A stretch of DNA of 64,000 bases from Pseudodesulfovibrio thermohalotolerans (GTDB lineage: Bacteria > Desulfobacterota > Desulfovibrionia > Desulfovibrionales > Desulfovibrionaceae). Below the pieces are notes generated by a model. That model was not told where the DNA came from. It worked only from the letters and a program-made list of their open reading frames with translations, and did no database searches. The stretch covers positions 1,034,001 to 1,098,000 of the forward strand of contig NZ_CP120635.1 of NCBI RefSeq assembly GCF_021353295.2, read 5' to 3'. Each line of letters opens with the position of its first letter. Position 1 is the first letter of the stretch. This document shows, piece by piece, positions 39,634 through 49,707 of this stretch. The position numbers and the translations under genes are program-made.

Positions 39634-42057
39634 ATGAGGACAAATAAGGACATCTTCTCGGACCGGGCTACGTCGCTCACTCCCCAGGAGCTGATCGACT
39701 TCGAGCACACCATCAAGGACTGCATGGCGGAGTTCGTTCCCTTTTCCTCCTACAGCCTGTTCTTTCCCCGTGAACGATCGGACGTCATTCCCGACCCCGA
39801 GTTCCGCCGGGAGGACAACGAGCTGATTCTGCCCATGGTCTTCAAGGGCGAGATGATGTGCTATTTCATCGCCAAGGGCGTGCGGCTCAAGGCCCCGTCC
39901 ACGGCCCCCAAATATCTCATGGCGCTGGCTTCGTCCGTGCTCGAAAAGCTGGCCCTGTACAAGAAGGCTGTCACCGACCCCCTCACCGGCCTGTATTCAC
40001 GGAACTTTTTCTTCGAGGAATTGGAGCAGGCCATCGAGCAGGTTCAGGACTGTCTGTCCGCGGGCAGTTGCCGGGCGGCAGTGGAGGCCCGCGAGCCGGA
40101 AATCACCTTTTCCGGCACCTTCGGGGTCATCTTCCTCGACATGGACACCTTCCAGCCCATCAACGAGCGGTACGGCTACCTCAAGGGCGACGATATCCTG
40201 GGCGAAGTAGGGCGGCTGCTCCATCTGGTCTGCCCCAAATACACCACAGTGTCGCGCTTCGCCAACGACAAGTTCGCCATCCTGGTGCCTGACGCCAAGC
40301 CCCACGCATGTTTCCAGCTCTCCGAAGTCATTCGCTCGGGCCTGAACAAGCTTTCCTTCACCGACGACATCACCAACGACACCATCACCGTTTCCGGCAG
40401 CCTGGGCTATGTCTGTTATCCCCAGGGGCTGGAGGGCGCGCAGTTCCGGCGCACTTCGTCCGAGCAGGCGCGCATGATCGTCCGCAAGGCGCGCAAGGGC
40501 GTGGCCGTGGCCAAGGACCAGGGACGCAACCGGGTCTTCGGCTATGCCGACATCCTGTCCAAGGGTGGCCGGGTTCTCGAAATTTTGCCTATGAACCGTA
40601 TGGTTGTCTCCCTGGGCGAAGCGTCCGGGGCCAAAGTGGGCCAGCGTTTCCTGGTGCGTTCGCCCAAGTCCGGCGGGATCGCTTCCGCCTCCCTGACAGA
40701 GGACGAGCGAATTTCCGGCCGCTATCCGGCCATGTACAAGGGCGAGGTGGTGCTGGTGGAAGTTCAGGACGACATCGCCTTTGCCGAGGCCCTGCATCTC
40801 GGCGACGCGGCCTGGTCCGTGGAGCCCGGCGACCGGCTCAATCTTATCGAAGGCGACGAGAGCCTGTTTTCCCCCGAACAGGAGATTCGGGACGACTCCA
40901 TGCCGAGCCACGACGGGGCGACCCAGCTTCTTCGCTACGGCGAATTCGTTTCCTGGTTTTCCAAGGCCCGCCTCAAGCCGGAGTCCTTCGGCCTTTCCCT
41001 CATCCGCATACTGGATCAGCCTGAAGAGGGCGACCGCTATCGGGACGGCATGGATCACATGGCCCGCGACGTGGCCAAACTCGCCAAGGGCGTGTTCGGC
41101 GACTCGGCCACCGGAGGCCGGTTCGGTCTCAACGGCATGATTTTCTTCACGGATGGCGTGGATCGGCAGACCCTTATGGACCGTTCTCTCGAACTTGAAA
41201 AGGCGGCCCTCAGGACCCTCGGCCTCAAGCTCGCCGTGGGTTCGTCGCGTTTCCCCTTCCTCAATTTCGACCGGGCGGACATGCTTGAAAACTGCCGCAT
41301 GGCACTGGAACACGCCCTGCTTTTGCCCGATCCCCGCGTGGCCGTGTTCGATTCCATTTCTCTCAATCTCTCTGCCGACCGCCGTTTCATGGATGGCGAC
41401 ATCTACGGGGCCATCGAGGAATTCAAGCTCGCCCTGCTCGACGACGACAACAATTTGCTGGCGCGGAACTCGCTCGGCATTTGCTACGCCCAGCTCGGCA
41501 AGTTCGAGGAAGCCCGCCACGAGTTCGAGCGGGTGGTGGAGCTGGACAAGGGCGATATCCTCGCCCTCTACAACCTGGGGTGGGCGAACCATCGTCTCGG
41601 TGACCTGGAGAGCGCGGAAAAAACGTACCGCCAGTGCCTCAAGGCTGAGCCGGGGCATGTCTATTCCCTCATGCGGCTCGGCTCCATCGAGGAAAAGGCT
41701 AATCATCTCAAGAAGGCCGCGACTCTCTACAGCAAGGCTGCCGAACAGCCCGGCGGCGAACGTATGGTCCTCCGGCCCCTGGCCCGGGTGGCCTATCGCC
41801 AGGGAGACATCGAGGGCACCCGCGAATATCTCCATCTGGCCCTCAACGCCGACCACAACGACCATCAGGCCATGCACATGCTCGCCAAGCTGTATCTCGA
41901 TCAGGGCGAAGACCCGCAGATCGCCGAGGTCCTGGCGCGGCAGTCTTCGGCGCTGGCCCCGGGCGTGAGCGCCTACTGGGACACTCTTGTGGAAGCGCTA
42001 GAAGCCCAGGGGAAGGGCGAGGAAGCCGCCATCGTCGCCGCCCGCGCGGCGGGGTAG
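39634..42057 (+). CDS. Degenerate GGDEF protein with C-terminal TPR repeats
   Basis: An 807-residue cytoplasmic protein. About residues 110-310 form a GGDEF fold (DPLTGLYSRNFFFEE start, ILGEVGRLL, then the active-site position reads RFANDKFAILVP in place of GGDEF near residue 210), so diguanylate cyclase activity is unlikely. A second, more degenerate copy is suggested at about 425-585 (GRFGLNGMIFFTD at the same site). At least four TPR units follow (about 590-800: LLARNSLGICYAQLGKFEEA, ALYNLGWANHRLGDLESAEK). It may sense c-di-GMP or GTP and scaffold a partner. SD is weak. Divergent from panC. Confidence 0.85.
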   Translation: MRTNKDIFSDRATSLTPQELIDFEHTIKDCMAEFVPFSSYSLFFPRERSDVIPDPEFRREDNELILPMVFKGEMMCYFIAKGVRLKAPSTAPKYLMALASSVLEKLALYKKAVTDPLTGLYSRNFFFEELEQAIEQVQDCLSAGSCRAAVEAREPEITFSGTFGVIFLDMDTFQPINERYGYLKGDDILGEVGRLLHLVCPKYTTVSRFANDKFAILVPDAKPHACFQLSEVIRSGLNKLSFTDDITNDTITVSGSLGYVCYPQGLEGAQFRRTSSEQARMIVRKARKGVAVAKDQGRNRVFGYADILSKGGRVLEILPMNRMVVSLGEASGAKVGQRFLVRSPKSGGIASASLTEDERISGRYPAMYKGEVVLVEVQDDIAFAEALHLGDAAWSVEPGDRLNLIEGDESLFSPEQEIRDDSMPSHDGATQLLRYGEFVSWFSKARLKPESFGLSLIRILDQPEEGDRYRDGMDHMARDVAKLAKGVFGDSATGGRFGLNGMIFFTDGVDRQTLMDRSLELEKAALRTLGLKLAVGSSRFPFLNFDRADMLENCRMALEHALLLPDPRVAVFDSISLNLSADRRFMDGDIYGAIEEFKLALLDDDNNLLARNSLGICYAQLGKFEEARHEFERVVELDKGDILALYNLGWANHRLGDLESAEKTYRQCLKAEPGHVYSLMRLGSIEEKANHLKKAATLYSKAAEQPGGERMVLRPLARVAYRQGDIEGTREYLHLALNADHNDHQAMHMLAKLYLDQGEDPQIAEVLARQSSALAPGVSAYWDTLVEALEAQGKGEEAAIVAARAAG

Positions 42058-42104
42058 GTTCGCCTCCGGTGCAATCTGGCCGTTTGAAGCCTTTGGCGGC
42101 TGGG

Positions 42105-42152
42105 GGAAGGGGAGAAAACGTCTTTTGAGAAAAGGACGTTTTCTCCCCTTCC
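42105..42152. repeat. GA-rich dispersed hairpin (copy C)
   Basis: GGAAGGGGAGAAAACGTC pairs over 18 bp with its complement, between the GGDEF/TPR gene and the convergent M48 gene. Flanked at 42087-42100 by AGCCTTTGGCGGCT and at 42171 by CTGAACTTTTGG, which match, on the other strand, the flanks of copies A and B. It can end transcription from either side. Confidence 0.6.
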
Positions 42153-42250
42153 TTCATTTCTTCTATCCCTGAACTTTTGGTGCCGCTTGGCGGTTTGCGG
42201 GCGCGGTGAGCTGGCGCGCTTGCGGGCTAGGTGTATGCGGGCGGTCGAGT

Positions 42251-43498
42251 CTACTTGGTTGTTGCGTGTGGGGCCGACAGGGCCTTGATGCGCGCGAGAA
42301 CCGGGGGGTGGCTGTATTCGAGCCAGACCGTGAGCGGATGCGGGGTGGGGTTGGAAAGGTGCGAGGCGGACATCTTCTTCAGAGCCGAGATCATGGTCTC
42401 GGGGCGGCCCGTGGTTCGGGCGGAGAAGGCGTCGGCCTCGAATTCATGTTTGCGGGAGATCAGGTTGGCCGCCACGGAAAGCGCCAGTGAGAGCGGGGTG
42501 TAGAGCAGAACGAAGAAGACCAGTCCCGCGTACAGTGACTTGTGCGCCATGCCGAAAGCCGCGAACAGCCCGTCGGATTGCAGGAACAGGGACATGAGGT
42601 AGAAGACGACCCCGGTCTTTATGATGCTTATGGCCAGATGTTTCTTGATGTGTCCGAGCTTGGCGTGGCCCACTTCATGAGCCAGCACCGCAACGATCTC
42701 GTCGGCGTCCATTTCCTTGATGAGCGTGTCGAACAGGGCGATGCGCCGCCGCTTGCCGAATCCCGTGAAAAAGGCGTTGCCCTTGGTGGAACGTTTGGAG
42801 CCGTCCATGACAAAGATGCCGGACAGCTCAAACCCGGCCTTGTCGGCAAAGGCTTCGAGCTTGTCGCGCAGTTCGCCGTCCTCAAGGGGCGTGAACTTGT
42901 TGAACAGCGGCAGAATCCAGGTGGGCGCCACATAGGTCAACCCCAGAGAGAGAACCACCGCGAATCCCCAACACAGGAGCCATGCGTAGGAGCCGGTCTC
43001 GCGCAGGAAGAGCAGGATGCCCGCCACCAGCGCTCCGCCGATGATCGCGGTCAGGGCGATCCCCTTGACCCGGTCCATGATGAAGGTGGCAACGGTGGTC
43101 GTGTTGAAACCGAAGCGTTTTTCCAGGACGAAGGTGTGGTACGTCTCGAAGGGCAGGCCGATAACGCCCGCGATCAAGGCCAGGCCGCCGATGAATAAAA
43201 GGCCGGTGGCAAGGGGACCGGCCCCGGCGGCGCGGGCGATCTGGTCAAGGAGATTGAAGCCGCCGAGCAGGATGGCGGCCACCAGCACGGCGGTGTTGAA
43301 GGATTCCGACACCGTGGAGAATTTCATGGATTCCAGGGTGTAGGCCCTGGATTTGACATACGTTGCCTCGTCGAATACATCGGCCAGCTCCTCGGGCGGT
43401 TTCGGCTGCATGGCCTTGGCGGAGAGCCTGTCGGACAACATGCCCAGAAACCAGGCCGCAATCAGGGAACCGATGATGATGACGAGATAGATGTTCAT
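42251..43498 (-). CDS. M48 family membrane zinc protease (CAAX protease/Ste24 type)
   Basis: Integral membrane metalloprotease for quality control of membrane or lipid-modified proteins. The zinc site is VLAHEVGHAKLGH near residue 275, with the third ligand Glu in KHEFEADAFSA about 85 residues later. Seven helices can be counted, with the long N-terminal domain (GFNTTTVATFIMDRVKG) of the Ste24 group. 415 residues, normal. It stands alone, convergent with the GGDEF gene. Confidence 0.92.
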   Translation of the reverse strand: MNIYLVIIIGSLIAAWFLGMLSDRLSAKAMQPKPPEELADVFDEATYVKSRAYTLESMKFSTVSESFNTAVLVAAILLGGFNLLDQIARAAGAGPLATGLLFIGGLALIAGVIGLPFETYHTFVLEKRFGFNTTTVATFIMDRVKGIALTAIIGGALVAGILLFLRETGSYAWLLCWGFAVVLSLGLTYVAPTWILPLFNKFTPLEDGELRDKLEAFADKAGFELSGIFVMDGSKRSTKGNAFFTGFGKRRRIALFDTLIKEMDADEIVAVLAHEVGHAKLGHIKKHLAISIIKTGVVFYLMSLFLQSDGLFAAFGMAHKSLYAGLVFFVLLYTPLSLALSVAANLISRKHEFEADAFSARTTGRPETMISALKKMSASHLSNPTPHPLTVWLEYSHPPVLARIKALSAPHATTK

Positions 43499-43696
43499 GA
43501 AGCCCTCCCGGGGCTGAGACGGATCGCGTTGAATGGTTACGCTATACGGATTCGTCTCGGCTCGTCAACAGCGGCCGTCAGACGTATGGCCTAGGGGCTC
43601 GGAAATGCGGGACAATCGTGAGCGCGCTTGCCTATTTCCCGTGGCTGTATTAATTTGCGGGAGTTGCTTACCGCTTTTTCCCTAACGAAGGACGCC

Positions 43697-44554
43697 ATGT
43701 CAGGAAGCCCCATGACCGCCAAGGAAATCCGCGAAGACATCGCGCGTGCCCGCGCCTACGCCAAGAAAAACGATTATCTGCGGACACTCAAGTGTCTGGC
43801 CAACGCCATTCGGGGAATGGTCACCAGCCAGGTCTACGGGGTGGAGAAGTTCGAGATTCAGGCCCACCTGGACGAGGCCCTGCGCGACCTGAACAAGATG
43901 AAGATGATCCAGAAGCTCTTCCCTGACGGACTCACGTACCGGAAGGGCAGGGAAAAGGCGTTTTTCCAGACCCTCATGCGGCTGCACCGAAAGCTCGGAG
44001 AAGCCATGGAAAAGGCCCGCGTGGCCAAGCAGCGCAAGCGTCTGGCCGTGCTGGACGACAACCTCATCAAGGCCGCGAAGCTTATTCGGGCGGGCCAGCC
44101 GCTTGAGGCCCGCAAGCTCTACAGCAAGATCGCCGAATATTTTCAGGACATCGAGGGCATTCATTCGGATATCGGCAATCGCATGGCCGCCTTCGGCCTT
44201 TTCGCCGAGGCCGTGCCCTACCTGAACAGGGCGTTGGAAATCCAGAACAACGACGCGCGCGCCCACAACGCGCTCATCCTTTGCTACGAGGGGATGCACG
44301 AGGTGGACAAGGCCATGGCCGCCATCAAGGATGCCATGCGCTGGCTCGGTCCCGGAGAGAACCTCTACCTGCGCCTTGCCAAGCTGTACCTGCACAAGCG
44401 GGAATGGGGCGAGGTCTTCAACAACGCCAAGGCCGCGCTGGACCGCAATCCTCTCAACGCCGAAGCTGCCGGGCTCATGAAGCAGGCCGAGCCCAAGATT
44501 TTCGCTTCGGCCAAGGGGCGCGGTTCTAAAAAGGCCCACGACCTGAATTTCTAG
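43697..44554 (+). CDS. TPR-repeat protein
   Basis: A 285-residue soluble protein of which the second half is TPR-like helix pairs (LFAEAVPYLNRALEIQNNDA, ALILCYEGMHEVDKAMAAIK, YLRLAKLYLHKREWGEVFNN). The first half is strongly helical and basic. It starts at the ATG at 43697, behind GAAGGAC. I do not recognise a specific family; a scaffold role is likely. An in-frame ATG at 43628 lies before the likely ribosome site. Confidence 0.82.
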   Translation: MSGSPMTAKEIREDIARARAYAKKNDYLRTLKCLANAIRGMVTSQVYGVEKFEIQAHLDEALRDLNKMKMIQKLFPDGLTYRKGREKAFFQTLMRLHRKLGEAMEKARVAKQRKRLAVLDDNLIKAAKLIRAGQPLEARKLYSKIAEYFQDIEGIHSDIGNRMAAFGLFAEAVPYLNRALEIQNNDARAHNALILCYEGMHEVDKAMAAIKDAMRWLGPGENLYLRLAKLYLHKREWGEVFNNAKAALDRNPLNAEAAGLMKQAEPKIFASAKGRGSKKAHDLNF

Positions 44555-44575
44555 GCCGACTCCGGCCGTTTCTTT
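44554..44575 (+). terminator. Terminator after the TPR gene
   Basis: GGCCG pairs with CGGCC over a four-base loop, followed by GTTTCTTTT. The stem starts at the stop codon. Confidence 0.6.
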
Positions 44576-44702
44576 TCGGAAAGGGCGATCAAGCCCCTGT
44601 ATCCATGGAATATTGCGCCGTCCGAACAGGGCGCGTTGAGAATGAGGGCGGGGCCGGGAACGCTCATCAGGCACGCCCCGGTCCCGTCCGGTTTAGTGGA
44701 GG

Positions 44703-45164
44703 CTATTTGGAAGCGTTGAGATTTTCGCGGGCCAGCCGTAGGATCGATCCTTCGCCCGTTGCCACGAGGAGATTGCCGTCCCGGTCGATGCTCAGGCCGG
44801 AGACCGGCCTGCCGCAATCATAAGCCCGGCTGACCGACCCGTCGGAAGCGATCAGAAAAATCGCGCCGGACACCGTGCCCACGAAGACCGTGCGCGACCG
44901 GCCGACGGCAAGAGCGGTGGGGGCTTCCACCTTGGCGTAAACCACGGGGTCGCCGTCCGGCGGAACGCACAACACTTCGTTTGCAGCGCAGTTCGTGGTA
45001 TAGGCATTGCCCCGTCCGTCCAGAGCCAGTCCGGCGGCTCCCGGCAGATCGGAGCAGATCGTTTGCCTTGCTTCATCCCCGAGGGCCGGGAGGACCGCCC
45101 CCGGCAGGATCATGACGAGGACGAACGCCATGAAAAAAGTGTGAGTACGCGAGTAAATCCGCAT
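44703..45164 (-). CDS. Small exported NHL/beta-propeller-type protein
   Basis: 153 residues with a signal peptide (FFMAFVLVMILPGAVLPALG) and about three propeller-like blades (GAAGLALDGRGNAYTTNCAAN, APTALAVGRSRTVFVGTVSG, PVSGLSIDRDGNLLVATGEG). It is too short for a full propeller, so it may oligomerise or be a remnant of a larger SMP-30/NHL protein. Three mature cysteines could form disulfides. The start at 45164 has a perfect AGGAGG. It is divergent from the LysR gene and may be its target. Confidence 0.78.
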   Translation of the reverse strand: MRIYSRTHTFFMAFVLVMILPGAVLPALGDEARQTICSDLPGAAGLALDGRGNAYTTNCAANEVLCVPPDGDPVVYAKVEAPTALAVGRSRTVFVGTVSGAIFLIASDGSVSRAYDCGRPVSGLSIDRDGNLLVATGEGSILRLARENLNASK

Positions 45165-45260
45165 GTCGTGCCTCCTTTGCGTTGGAGCCACGGTAGAAAT
45201 GTGTCATTAATATGTCCAATACATATTTACACGAAGATTAATATTGATTAGGTCTGAATA
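45165..45260. promoter_or_regulatory. Divergent promoter region shared by propeller protein and LysR genes
   Basis: A 96-base A/T-rich region between two divergent starts, a usual place for LysR autoregulation. It contains ATTAATATG and ATTAATATTGATTA inverted A/T motifs, of the T-N11-A type, near 45209-45252. No -35/-10 pair is clear. Confidence 0.45.
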
Positions 45261-46151
45261 ATGGAATTGAGACAGATTACCTATTTCATCGCCGTGGCCG
45301 AGGAACTGCATTTCGGCCGGGCCGCCGAGCGGTGCCATATCGCCCAGCCTCCCCTGTCGCAGCAGATCAAGCGTCTTGAAGAGGAGCTCGGCGTCACGCT
45401 TCTTGAGCGGACCAGCCGGAGGGTGGCCCTGACCCCGGAGGGCAAGGAGTTCCTCAAACGGTGCAGGGATGTCCGCGACCGGCTGAACGAGGCGGTCGTC
45501 TGCATTCAGGACATGGCCAAGGGGTTGGAGGGCCAGTTGCGCGTGGGTTTCATCGGCCCGGCGTCGCTCTCCAGGCTGCCCATGGCCATTCGCGCCTTTC
45601 GCGAGCGCAACCAGCGTATACGTCTGGATTTTTCGGCGCAATCCACCTCGGAACAGTTGCCGCTTCTGCGTGGCGATCGCATCGACATAGCCTTTGTCCG
45701 TCTTTTCGGACATGACACCGGCGGGCTCAATTCCCTGTTGTTCCTGCGCGAACCCTATGTCCTGGCCGTGCCGGACGGGCATCCGTTCGCCGAGCGGGAC
45801 GCGTTGGACATTACCGACCTCGAAGGCCAGCCGCTCATTTTCAATCAGCGTATCGCGCAGCCCGCGCTGTATCGGTCGCTGGTCGGCTCCTTCCACAAGG
45901 CCGGGTTTATGCCCAACATCGTCCAGGAAGTGAATACCGAGCAGTCCACCGTGGCTCTGGTCGCCACCGGCCTGGGATGCGCCCTTGTGCCCGCTTCAAG
46001 TGCGTCGGGCGGGCGGAACGGCGTGGTCTTCAAGCCTCTCTCCGGCGATCTCCCACAATGGGAGATTACCGCGCTTTGGAAAAAGAGCAATCAATCAGCA
46101 ATATTGCAGAAATTCCTCGAAGTCGTGCGCGATTTCCGTCAGGTCAGTTAG
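45261..46151 (+). CDS. LysR-family transcription regulator
   Basis: DNA-binding regulator of 296 residues. The winged helix-turn-helix is at residues 1-60 (ELRQITYFIAVAEELHFGRA, then PLSQQIKRLEEELG), followed by an effector-binding domain of the LysR type with two subdomains (about 90-290). The start codon is directly in line with the HTH. Closest in style to the CynR/BenM group, ligand unknown. Its neighbour across the divergent promoter is the small propeller protein, the most likely target. Confidence 0.93.
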   Translation: MELRQITYFIAVAEELHFGRAAERCHIAQPPLSQQIKRLEEELGVTLLERTSRRVALTPEGKEFLKRCRDVRDRLNEAVVCIQDMAKGLEGQLRVGFIGPASLSRLPMAIRAFRERNQRIRLDFSAQSTSEQLPLLRGDRIDIAFVRLFGHDTGGLNSLLFLREPYVLAVPDGHPFAERDALDITDLEGQPLIFNQRIAQPALYRSLVGSFHKAGFMPNIVQEVNTEQSTVALVATGLGCALVPASSASGGRNGVVFKPLSGDLPQWEITALWKKSNQSAILQKFLEVVRDFRQVS

Positions 46152-46243
46152 AATCGGAAATGTTATAATCTGCGCGAAAACCTGTTTTCGTGCGGGCGCG
46201 TGTTGTATGCTGCACCCAAACCTGCAACGAAGGAGGGTGCGCC

Positions 46244-46669
46244 ATGCGCAAGACAATGATTCCGTTTTTGGCCGCTTTGATCGGTTTTTGCGCCGTGCTC
46301 GGCCTGTCGCCATCCGTTTTGGCCGAGTCCGGGACGTTGGCGGTTTGCCTGTCCGGCTGTCGGCCCGGGGATGCCGAGTGCATCAACTGCTGCGCCGAAG
46401 CGTTTGCTTCGGGGGAGGAGCGGGCCATCGTTGAGGGCTACGTCGACTGCACCGAGAAATGCGAATCGCTGGAGGGGCTCAAGGCCCTGATGTGCTGCCG
46501 GGGTTGTCTGGAGCAGGCGCGCGCCGCAGGCGGCGCTGAAGCACGGACCGCCGATTTCGAATGTCCCAATTGGGTAGGCCCCGTTCCCTGCCCGGATTGC
46601 CAGACCTGGAGCCTTCGGCGTCAGCAATGCGTTCCCGCCCCCAAGGAACTTTGCAACGATACCAAATAA
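46244..46669 (+). CDS. Small exported Cys-rich protein
   Basis: 141 residues with a signal peptide (MIPFLAALIGFCAVLGLSPS, cleavage near VLA-ES). The mature part of about 114 residues holds 15 cysteines, including CINCC and MCCRGC pairs and a PCPDC set, so it probably forms disulfides or binds metal. The ATG at 46244 follows GAAGGAGGG. I do not recognise a family. It lies alone after LysR, and its codon use matches the neighbours. Confidence 0.78.
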   Translation: MRKTMIPFLAALIGFCAVLGLSPSVLAESGTLAVCLSGCRPGDAECINCCAEAFASGEERAIVEGYVDCTEKCESLEGLKALMCCRGCLEQARAAGGAEARTADFECPNWVGPVPCPDCQTWSLRRQQCVPAPKELCNDTK

Positions 46670-46801
46670 CGGCTGTGCCGGGGGGCATCATCCCACTGCG
46701 GCTTTCCGTCCGGGCATCGGGTGTGGATATCGTTTTTCCGCGAAACGGCTTGATGCGTGTGGAATGACGATTGGAGCTGAGGCGGGGCGAGCGTCATTAC
46801 C

Positions 46802-46837
46802 AAAAAACCGGCCCCGGTCCGTGTGGACCGGGGCCGG
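46802..46837 (-). terminator. Terminator of groESL
   Basis: A perfect 13-bp stem (CCGGCCCCGGTCC) with a four-base loop, followed on the minus strand by a T run of six. It lies 34 bases after the groEL stop. Confidence 0.92.
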
Positions 46838-46870
46838 TTGGCTTGATCTGGGTCGGGTTGCCTGGGAGGC

Positions 46871-48535
<1,665 letters not shown>

Positions 48536-48579
48536 TTAAAATAGAAATTGTGTTTAGTAGATTGGTACCGGATATGGAG

Positions 48580-48867
48580 CTATTCGACGATGGCGAGGAT
48601 ATCGTCCTCGCGCATGACCAGGTGCTCTTCGCCGTCGATGCTGATCTCGGTCCCGGCGTATTTGGCGAACAGGACCAGGTCGCCTTCCTTGACGGTGGTG
48701 TTCACGCGCTTGCCGGCTTCGTCCAGCTTGCCGGGGCCGACGGCCACGACTTCACCCTTCATGGGCTTTTCCTTTGCGGAATCCGGGATGTAGATGCCAC
48801 CCGCGGTTTTTTCTTCCGTTTCCAGACGTTTGACCAGGACTCGGTCGTTCAGCGGTTTCAATTTCAT
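48580..48867 (-). CDS. groES: Co-chaperonin GroES
   Basis: 10-kDa lid of Gro[13 protein letters not shown] and the mobile loop [15 protein letters not shown] are present; 95 residues, normal. SD GAGGTATAAGAGG. First gene of the operon. Confidence 0.97.
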   Translation of the reverse strand: MKLKPLNDRVLVKRLETEEKTAGGIYIPDSAKEKPMKGEVVAVGPGKLDEAGKRVNTTVKEGDLVLFAKYAGTEISIDGEEHLVMREDDILAIVE

Positions 48868-48936
48868 CCTCTTATACCTCCAAAATGGATTTTTTGAATG
48901 TTTGCGCCGAGCGACATGAGCCGCCCGGCTTGCAGT

Positions 48937-48964
48937 TAGATAAACACGGCATGGCAGGAGTCAA
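48937..48964 (-). promoter_or_regulatory. Probable vegetative promoter of groESL
   Basis: TTGACT at 48959-48964 and TATCTA at 48937-48942 with 16 bases between. No CIRCE inverted repeat is present and no clear sigma-32 site is seen, so the stress control route is unknown. Confidence 0.55.
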
Positions 48965-49039
48965 CCCGAGCGGACAAAAAAAATGGGGTCCGCTCGCGAG
49001 CAGCGGATGCATGGGGGAGAATGCGGAGGGCGGCGGCCC

Positions 49040-49474
49040 CTATCCTACGGATTTTTCCCTGAATTCCGCGAAGGGGAGGTCCATTTCCCGAACGTGTTCG
49101 GTGAACCAGTCGGCAAGGAATCCGTGGAGCTTGACGGGCGGCACGGATGTGCCGTTCATGAGTTCGGCTTCCAGGCGCGTGATGTCGTCAAGGAACCGTT
49201 CGTGCGATTCCTGCTGGCCATCCAGGCCCGGGTAGTCGGTTTCGTCCATGAGGTTTTCCTCGAAACTGAAGTGCTGCATGGCGAAGTCTTTGAGGTCGCT
49301 CATGATGTCGAGCATCTTGTCGGTCTCGTCGTCGTCGAGCTGACGGTACATGTCCGGCGACACCGTTTCGATGCGGCCGAGCATGGCGAAGAAGGTTTCG
49401 TGTTGTTCGTCGATTTCGGGGATGCCCAGGGTGATGATAGGCGAAGATTCGGCCGGGTTCGATTTGGCTGGCAT
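49040..49474 (-). CDS. Bacteriohemerythrin
   Basis: Di-iron oxygen-binding protein. The iron ligand pattern is visible: DEQHETFF, then HFSFEENLM with the bridging Glu, HERF and WFTEHVREMDLPF. 144 residues, single domain. It gives oxygen sensing or storage in anaerobes that meet air. SD AGGAGAAACGC. Divergent from the acyltransferase gene. Confidence 0.93.
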   Translation of the reverse strand: MPAKSNPAESSPIITLGIPEIDEQHETFFAMLGRIETVSPDMYRQLDDDETDKMLDIMSDLKDFAMQHFSFEENLMDETDYPGLDGQQESHERFLDDITRLEAELMNGTSVPPVKLHGFLADWFTEHVREMDLPFAEFREKSVG

Positions 49475-49707
49475 GCGTTTCTCCTGTAACGCGGGTTGTT
49501 TCTTTTATGTTTCCCATACCGGGAATCCGGAAATATGTCACCTGTTCTCAAATTTTTCCCACGGGAAACGGAAACGGGGGCGGGCTGGCCTGTGTCACAC
49601 CGTTGCCCGAAATACGTCACCCAAATACGCGGAAATGTCATGGACGCGGCGCGAACGGGGGGCGGCGGCCCGAGTATGGTCTGGCAACCATATTCAGGAG
49701 GATGAAA
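49475..49707. promoter_or_regulatory. Divergent region between hemerythrin and acyltransferase genes
   Basis: Two copies of GAAATAYGTCACC (49530-49542 and 49609-49621, direct repeats) and a short TGTGTCACA palindrome at 49591-49599. They may be operators for a shared regulator. No -35/-10 pair is clear. Confidence 0.35.

Noticed and set aside
39997..41877. A 626-codon minus-strand frame inside the GGDEF/TPR gene
   Set aside because: Antisense of a gene with GGDEF and TPR motifs; no domain of its own.
48868..48964. CIRCE/HrcA element upstream of groES
   Set aside because: The TTAGCACTC-N9-GAGTGCTAA repeat is not present in either strand.
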